A program made the translations under genes and the position numbers. This document shows positions 7,986 to 10,976 of a stretch of DNA of 10,976 nt, in pieces. The stretch is from Acidobacteriaceae bacterium (GTDB lineage: Bacteria > Acidobacteriota > Terriglobia > Terriglobales > Acidobacteriaceae): NCBI GenBank assembly GCA_003135495.1, contig PLBX01000571.1, positions 279 to 11,254 of the forward strand, read 5' to 3'. The notes under the pieces are model-generated. The model had not been told where the DNA came from. It saw only the letters and a program-made list of their open reading frames with translations, and searched no databases. Position 1 is the first letter of the stretch; every line of letters begins with the position of its first letter.

Positions 7986-9056
7986 CTATCCAGATGCCCA
8001 AGCCGCCCGGCTCCTGAAACTCGCCGCCGATTGCATTGGTTTCCGTTCTGACTTTCTTTCTAATCGCGAACACAACAACTGCACCCTGATTTCGAGTTGC
8101 TCCAACAATTCGGAGTGCGGAACTTGATTTTCTGACAGCAAAGGGCTGACAGTTGACCGCTTCAGTCCCGCGCGCTGGTGATGATTAGCAGAAACTTTAA
8201 TCACCATCGACGAACAACTTCCCGCAATCGGCTGCTGTTCCAAAACCAGAAGTGTCGTAGGCGTTTGATCAACCGCGCGCCGGAAGCGGAACCACGATGT
8301 CAGAGGAATTCGCCGCGCGCTTTGCGGCGGAACATCGCCAAGATCTAGGGCAATCATTCCGAATCCATTGCTCTGCAACAATAGATCTGTGACTTTAAGC
8401 ATTTGTCCCAATTGCGACTCCCAGCGGCTGAAGTCGAAATTCTTTTTATCGGCGTGCGGAATGCCTGAAGGCACACCCTGATACGAATCGCGTGGGAATA
8501 TACCCCGATACGAATGGCCTGGCAGCATATCCAGATTTGAATTGCTTTTTTGTGCGCCAGCTATTCGCGCATCTGCACGAAGTTTGCGCGATGGATTTTT
8601 CTCTCCGCATCGCACCCACAACAAACGGTTCATCTCTATCCCGGCAGCCGCCGCTGACGCCGGATCAAACGCGTCGCTCGCATCCACCAGCGCGCAAACT
8701 TCCCCGCGTTGGGTGGCGCGGGCCAATGCGCAAAGTATTATGCTGGTTCTTCCCGATGATGCCGCGCCGCAGATTTCGCTAAGGCAACCGCGAGGGAATC
8801 CCCCGGTCAATATATCTAGTTGTGCAATCCCACTCGAAACCATCTCTGGAGACGGGCGAACTTCAAGGCGCGAAGCGGGAACAACCGCAGCGAGCTTTTG
8901 AGCAGCACCCACAGCAGCCAATATCTGGCCTGCCTTTGTGGCAGTCTTCCTGGCGAATTCTTCCGCGAACTTTTCCGGGCAGTCCGGAGCTGTCGAAGGA
9001 GAAAAAACAAAAGGGCGGCCCGAGGCCGCCGATGAAAATACCGGAGAGGCAGACAT
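7986..9056 (-). CDS. imuA: ImuA-like RecA-fold accessory protein of the translesion mutasome
   Basis: The product has 356 residues. The core (about 72-290) is RecA-like. SSGIAQLDILTGGFPRGCLSEICG (74-97) leads into the P-loop GAASSGRTS (97-105), in which Arg replaces the usual Walker-A Lys. GMIALDLGD (233-241) fits Walker B, and RRIPLTSWFRFRRAV and TTLLVLEQQP follow as in imuA-linked proteins. ImuA-type proteins support ImuB and DnaE2 in damage-induced mutagenesis. First gene of a predicted imuA-imuB-dnaE2 operon; the name rests largely on that context. Residues about 155-208 are a low-complexity insertion containing a 9-residue tandem repeat, and 301-311 derive from a dispersed repeat. ATG at 9056 gives the longest sensible frame, but an intrinsic terminator lies in codons 9-19 and the ribosome site is weak. 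A downstream start (TTG at codon 46, GTG at codon 49) cannot be excluded. Confidence 0.82.
   Translation of the reverse strand: MSASPVFSSAASGRPFVFSPSTAPDCPEKFAEEFARKTATKAGQILAAVGAAQKLAAVVPASRLEVRPSPEMVSSGIAQLDILTGGFPRGCLSEICGAASSGRTSIILCALARATQRGEVCALVDASDAFDPASAAAAGIEMNRLLWVRCGEKNPSRKLRADARIAGAQKSNSNLDMLPGHSYRGIFPRDSYQGVPSGIPHADKKNFDFSRWESQLGQMLKVTDLLLQSNGFGMIALDLGDVPPQSARRIPLTSWFRFRRAVDQTPTTLLVLEQQPIAGSCSSMVIKVSANHHQRAGLKRSTVSPLLSENQVPHSELLEQLEIRVQLLCSRLERKSERKPMQSAASFRSRAAWASG
8132..8156. repeat. Copy of the CTGACAGC repeat inside imuA
   Basis: This 25-bp segment (CTGACAGC, six variable bases, CTGACAGTTGA) resembles the repeat in dnaE2 at 3473-3497 at about 20 of 25 positions, in the same orientation. 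It encodes part of the STVSPLLSENQ segment near the ImuA C-terminus, after the conserved RecA-like core. Confidence 0.55.
8475..8518. repeat. 27-bp tandem repeat in imuA
   Basis: ACCCTGATACGAATCGC (8475-8491) and ACCCCGATACGAATGGC (8502-8518) differ at two positions and are spaced by exactly 27 bp, or nine codons. They produce the peptide repeat HSYRGIFPR / DSYQGVPSG (residues 181-198), inside a variable loop between the P-loop and Walker B regions. Confidence 0.75.
9002..9030 (-). terminator. Intrinsic terminator/attenuator within the 5' end of imuA
   Basis: On the minus strand the sequence reads GGCGGCC-TCG-GGCCGCC, a perfect 7-bp GC-only stem, followed at once by CTTTTGTTTTTTC. This is a canonical Rho-independent terminator pointing into imuA. 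It overlaps ImuA codons 9-19. On the plus strand no U-tract follows, so it acts in one direction. It lies about 110 nt after the predicted imuA transcription start. Confidence 0.7.
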
Positions 9057-9146
9057 ACATTGCTCGCAATTGTCAGGGAACGTGGCTAGGAACAGCCCCA
9101 GCGAACTTTATTCCAATTCTAGTTTCGTGTTTTGTTCGCCTATGAG

Positions 9147-9175
9147 AGTATGCTTTTCGCGTGTTCCCTTGTCAA
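9147..9175 (-). promoter_or_regulatory. Predicted sigma70-type promoter of the imuA-imuB-dnaE2 operon
   Basis: On the minus strand a perfect -35 TTGACA (9175-9170) is followed after 17 bp by CATACT (9152-9147), a four-of-six match to the -10 consensus. Transcription would begin near 9140 and give a leader of about 84 nt before the imuA ATG. An inverted pair GCGAAC/GTTCGC (9134-9139 and 9101-9106) lies just downstream. I did not find a match to the well-known E. coli, Bacillus or alphaproteobacterial LexA boxes, so the damage regulator is not identified. Confidence 0.6.
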
Positions 9176-9296
9176 GAGAAACCGCGCGAAATTCGCTCCA
9201 GCTTTCTAAAACTCAAGCCCTCGATAATTTCCATTTCCCCGCGAGAATCCCTATCTGCCACATTCCGACCCGGGTTTGGTCACAACCGCCTTTTGT

Positions 9297-9302
9297 TATA
9301 AT
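9297..9302 (+). promoter_or_regulatory. -10 box of the tRNA-Glu promoter
   Basis: A perfect TATAAT lies 23 bp before the tRNA 5' end. The -35 candidate is weak (TTTGGT at 9275-9280, 16-bp spacer). Position and strand fit a short tRNA leader transcript. Confidence 0.6.
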
Positions 9303-9324
9303 CCTTGTTTCACTCCACCCAAGT

Positions 9325-9399
9325 GGCGCTATCGTCTAGGGGTTAGGACGGAAGATTCTCAATCTTCAAACCCGGGTTCGATTCCCGGTAGCGCTACCA
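9325..9399 (+). tRNA. tRNA-Glu (anticodon CTC)
   Basis: The gene is 75 nt long with an encoded CCA. Acceptor arms GGCGCTA/TAGCGCT pair with one G-U wobble at position 1-72. The D arm begins TCGTCTAGGGG, like other tRNA-Glu. The anticodon stem GAAGA/TCTTC (9351-9355, 9363-9367) closes the loop TTCTCAA, giving anticodon CTC at 9358-9360, which reads GAG. The T arm CCGGG-TTCGATT-CCCGG is perfect. It is followed on the same strand by an integrase gene, so its 3' part is the likely attachment site of an integrated element. Confidence 0.95.
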
Positions 9400-9449
9400 G
9401 CCTTCCTTAAGCTGTTCATTCCCAAGCGCATCCGAGTTCCCTCCAGTGC

Positions 9450-9469
9450 TTGTGACTACTTTGTGACTA
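9450..9469. repeat. Direct repeat between tRNA and integrase (possible recombinase arm-type sites)
   Basis: TTGTGACTA occurs twice with an 11-bp period, about one helical turn. An inverted, shorter relative (AGTCAC, 9490-9495) lies 20 bp further on. Short direct repeats between a tRNA attachment site and an integrase gene often bind the integrase or its directionality factor. The rest of 9400-9531 shows nothing else recognisable. Confidence 0.4.
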
Positions 9470-9531
9470 TTTTTCCCGAATTTTCTTAAAGTCACTGTGG
9501 CCCGAGTATTAGGTTGAGTGGAGCAAGCAGC

Positions 9532-9685
9532 ATGGCAAACAAGGCCGTAAACATTTACGAAAGGGTGAAAGTTCAGGGAAAGTGGACTGATTGCTCGGTC
9601 CCAATTCCAAAACTCAAAGTTGATGGCACGTTGTACCTCAAAGATGATCGTGAAGGGAAATTCCACATTTCGTGGTATGAGGGGA
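9532..9685 (+). pseudogene. N-terminal fragment of a tyrosine recombinase, separated from its catalytic part by a frameshift
   Basis: ATG at 9532 has a good ribosome site (GGAG at 9520-9523, 8 nt upstream) and begins MANKAVNIYERVKVQGKW, which resembles the N-terminal region of phage-type integrases. The sensible frame runs to HISWYEG (ending 9684) at a GGGG run (9681-9684). The protein then continues naturally in another frame: ESKKWHPK and VTLSDALRVKADKEWF lead directly into the catalytic part. One additional G in the run would join them into a single protein of about 464 residues. The original frame runs on to 9858 as an unrelated tail. Confidence 0.7.
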
Positions 9686-9785
9686 AAGCAAGAAATGGCA
9701 TCCAAAGACGTGCGTCACCCTCAGCGATGCCCTTAGAGTCAAAGCCGACAAAGAATGGTTCGTCCAGAACCAAAATCGGCCAGGT

Positions 9786-10925
9786 GTGCAAGACCCGACT
9801 CTCCCAGACACTCGCCTACCTATTTCAGTTGCCATCAACGGCTATATCGACGCCTTGATGGGCGCAAAGGCCACCAAGAAAGCCCATCGGCACGACCTTC
9901 GAGAGTTCGAAGCGTGGAACGAGAGCCTCGAAAACAAGAAGGGGAAAAAATTCGTAGAGGAAATTGACAAGGCCCACATGAGGAGGTTCTTTGAATATCT
10001 TGTGGATGACGAACCTGGAAACTGCCCGTTTACGGCCGCATGGAAACTAATGCGGTTGAACAAATTCATTCGCACTGTACTCAAACTTGATGCAGGAAAG
10101 GGGCCGATTAAGAAGTCCGATTACAGACGAGAACTAAAGACCGGTCAAACTCCTCCTGAGATTTATACCCGCGATGAGTTGAAACTTTTGTTCGAAGTCA
10201 TGACTGCCGACGAGGTTGCGCTCTTCGAGACGTTCCTCAATTCAGGGCTGCGGAAGCGTGAGGTCATGTTCCTTGAGGATGACGACCTAATCGTGGAAAC
10301 CTTGTCCCCAGGTCTCGTGAAACGGCAAATCCGAGTCACGAGTAAGCATCGTCTCGGATTCATGACCAAAAATGGAAAAACGAGATTTGTGCCTGTCGAG
10401 CGTGACCTGATGAACAAACTGCTGCTCCTGAAGGGGACGAAACGGCCCTCAAAACTTCTATTCGGCACTCGTACAGGTCTTCCGGACTATCACATGCTTG
10501 ATACCCTACGCTCAATTGCTAAGCGTGCAGGGATGGGCGACCCAACCCAGTGCTGGTTGCATAAATTCAGAAGCACCTGCGCCACAAACTGGCTTCGAGC
10601 AAAAAGGCTTGGTGGCAAAGGATACGACATCGGCGTTGTGCGGGATTGGCTTGGACATGACGACTGCAAAAGCATTGAAGCATACATCGCCCACGTCCGA
10701 GAAGAGGAATTGATCGAGCCGGACGAGCCTGAACCGGCGCTGCTTAAGAATTCACCGAAGCCCGATTCTACACATACTATGTGCCCGATCTGCGGGTGCA
10801 CGGACGCCGAGCTAAGCTCAACATTTATTGGCGGTAGCAGGATCGTGTTCTGTCCGCGGTGTCAAGATTTGGTCTACGAACACGACGGTAAGCGAACGCT
10901 CTTAAAGAAGAGAGACCAAGTGTAA
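9786..10925 (+). CDS. Tyrosine recombinase/integrase, catalytic part, with C-terminal zinc ribbon
   Basis: From GTG 9786 the frame gives 379 residues, but homologous-looking sequence extends upstream to about 9684, so this is the main part of a frameshifted integrase starting at 9532. A core-binding SAM-like domain covers about residues 12-115. The catalytic domain has all expected residues: R156 in NSGLRKREV, K198 in KNGKTRFVPV, H259 and R262 in HKFR, H291 in DWLGHDD and the nucleophile Y300 in IEAYIAH. It would cut and rejoin DNA at att sites, probably in the tRNA-Glu gene just upstream. The C-terminus adds CPIC (333-336) and CPRC (356-359), spaced like a zinc ribbon, beyond the normal end of the fold. 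Whether it is made depends on the frameshift, since no good ribosome site precedes 9786. The 51 bases after its stop contain nothing recognisable. Confidence 0.88.
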   Translation: MQDPTLPDTRLPISVAINGYIDALMGAKATKKAHRHDLREFEAWNESLENKKGKKFVEEIDKAHMRRFFEYLVDDEPGNCPFTAAWKLMRLNKFIRTVLKLDAGKGPIKKSDYRRELKTGQTPPEIYTRDELKLLFEVMTADEVALFETFLNSGLRKREVMFLEDDDLIVETLSPGLVKRQIRVTSKHRLGFMTKNGKTRFVPVERDLMNKLLLLKGTKRPSKLLFGTRTGLPDYHMLDTLRSIAKRAGMGDPTQCWLHKFRSTCATNWLRAKRLGGKGYDIGVVRDWLGHDDCKSIEAYIAHVREEELIEPDEPEPALLKNSPKPDSTHTMCPICGCTDAELSSTFIGGSRIVFCPRCQDLVYEHDGKRTLLKKRDQV

Positions 10926-10976
10926 ACTGTCGCTTACCTTACGTCCTGCCCACGGGAGCATTCTGAAGTTAGGTTG

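Noticed and set aside
8475..8518. Direct repeats in imuA as a CRISPR-like array
   Set aside because: There are only two units, they are in frame within a gene, and no spacer diversity or cas gene is present.
9059..9070. Near-palindrome ATTGCTCGCAAT upstream of imuA as an operator
   Set aside because: It is short, common by chance, and does not resemble an operator I know. It may only affect access to the weak ribosome site.
9077..9106. Spaced GAAC/GTTC copies as an alphaproteobacterial LexA box
   Set aside because: That box needs GTTC-N7-GTTC. Here the spacings are 8 and 9, so the match fails.
9268..9278. CCCGGGTT before the tRNA as a duplicated attachment core
   Set aside because: Only about 8-9 bases are shared with the tRNA T arm and it lies upstream of the tRNA, on the wrong side for this integrase arrangement.

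Overview
The window is a piece of a bacterial chromosome, moderately GC-rich. The closest fit is an Acidobacteriota-like (Terriglobia/Koribacter-type) soil bacterium. That is an inference from three things: the sulfatase-fold protein with a TPR tail, the style of the three-gene mutasome cassette, and the dense population of short repeats. No taxonomic marker in the window proves it.

Layout, left to right. (1) Bases 1-1719 (+) hold the 3' part of a sulfatase/alkaline-phosphatase-superfamily gene with C-terminal TPR repeats; the gene starts before the window. (2) Bases 1836-2588 (+) hold a stand-alone PhoU-family gene with a very basic N-terminal tail. (3) A 177-bp convergent gap carries two strong tandem hairpins. 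(4) Bases 9056 to 2766 on the minus strand hold an imuA-like / imuB / dnaE2 cassette, the catalytically split translesion 'mutasome': a RecA-like accessory ATPase, a Y-family polymerase homologue with all catalytic acids lost, and an error-prone C-family polymerase that keeps its catalytic aspartates. (5) Bases 9057-9324 are a divergent regulatory region. It has a good sigma70-type promoter pointing into imuA and a -10 box pointing into tRNA-Glu. (6) tRNA-Glu(CTC) lies at 9325-9399. (7) A tyrosine recombinase starts 132 bp downstream of the tRNA on the same strand. This is the usual arrangement where an integrative element has entered a tRNA 3' end, so the right edge of the window is probably the start of a genomic island or prophage. 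The integrase is split by a one-base frameshift in a G-run and carries a C-terminal zinc ribbon.

Three things stand out. First, a textbook intrinsic terminator (GC hairpin plus U-tract, minus strand) lies inside the first 20 codons of imuA, about 110 nt after the predicted transcription start. The mutasome operon may be attenuated, or a short leader RNA may be made. Second, the cassette is riddled with short repeats: both intergenic gaps carry them, and several have been absorbed in frame into DnaE2 and ImuA as extra peptide segments. Third, the integrase frameshift and zinc ribbon deserve checking. No CRISPR array, rRNA, complete insertion sequence or toxin-antitoxin pair is visible.
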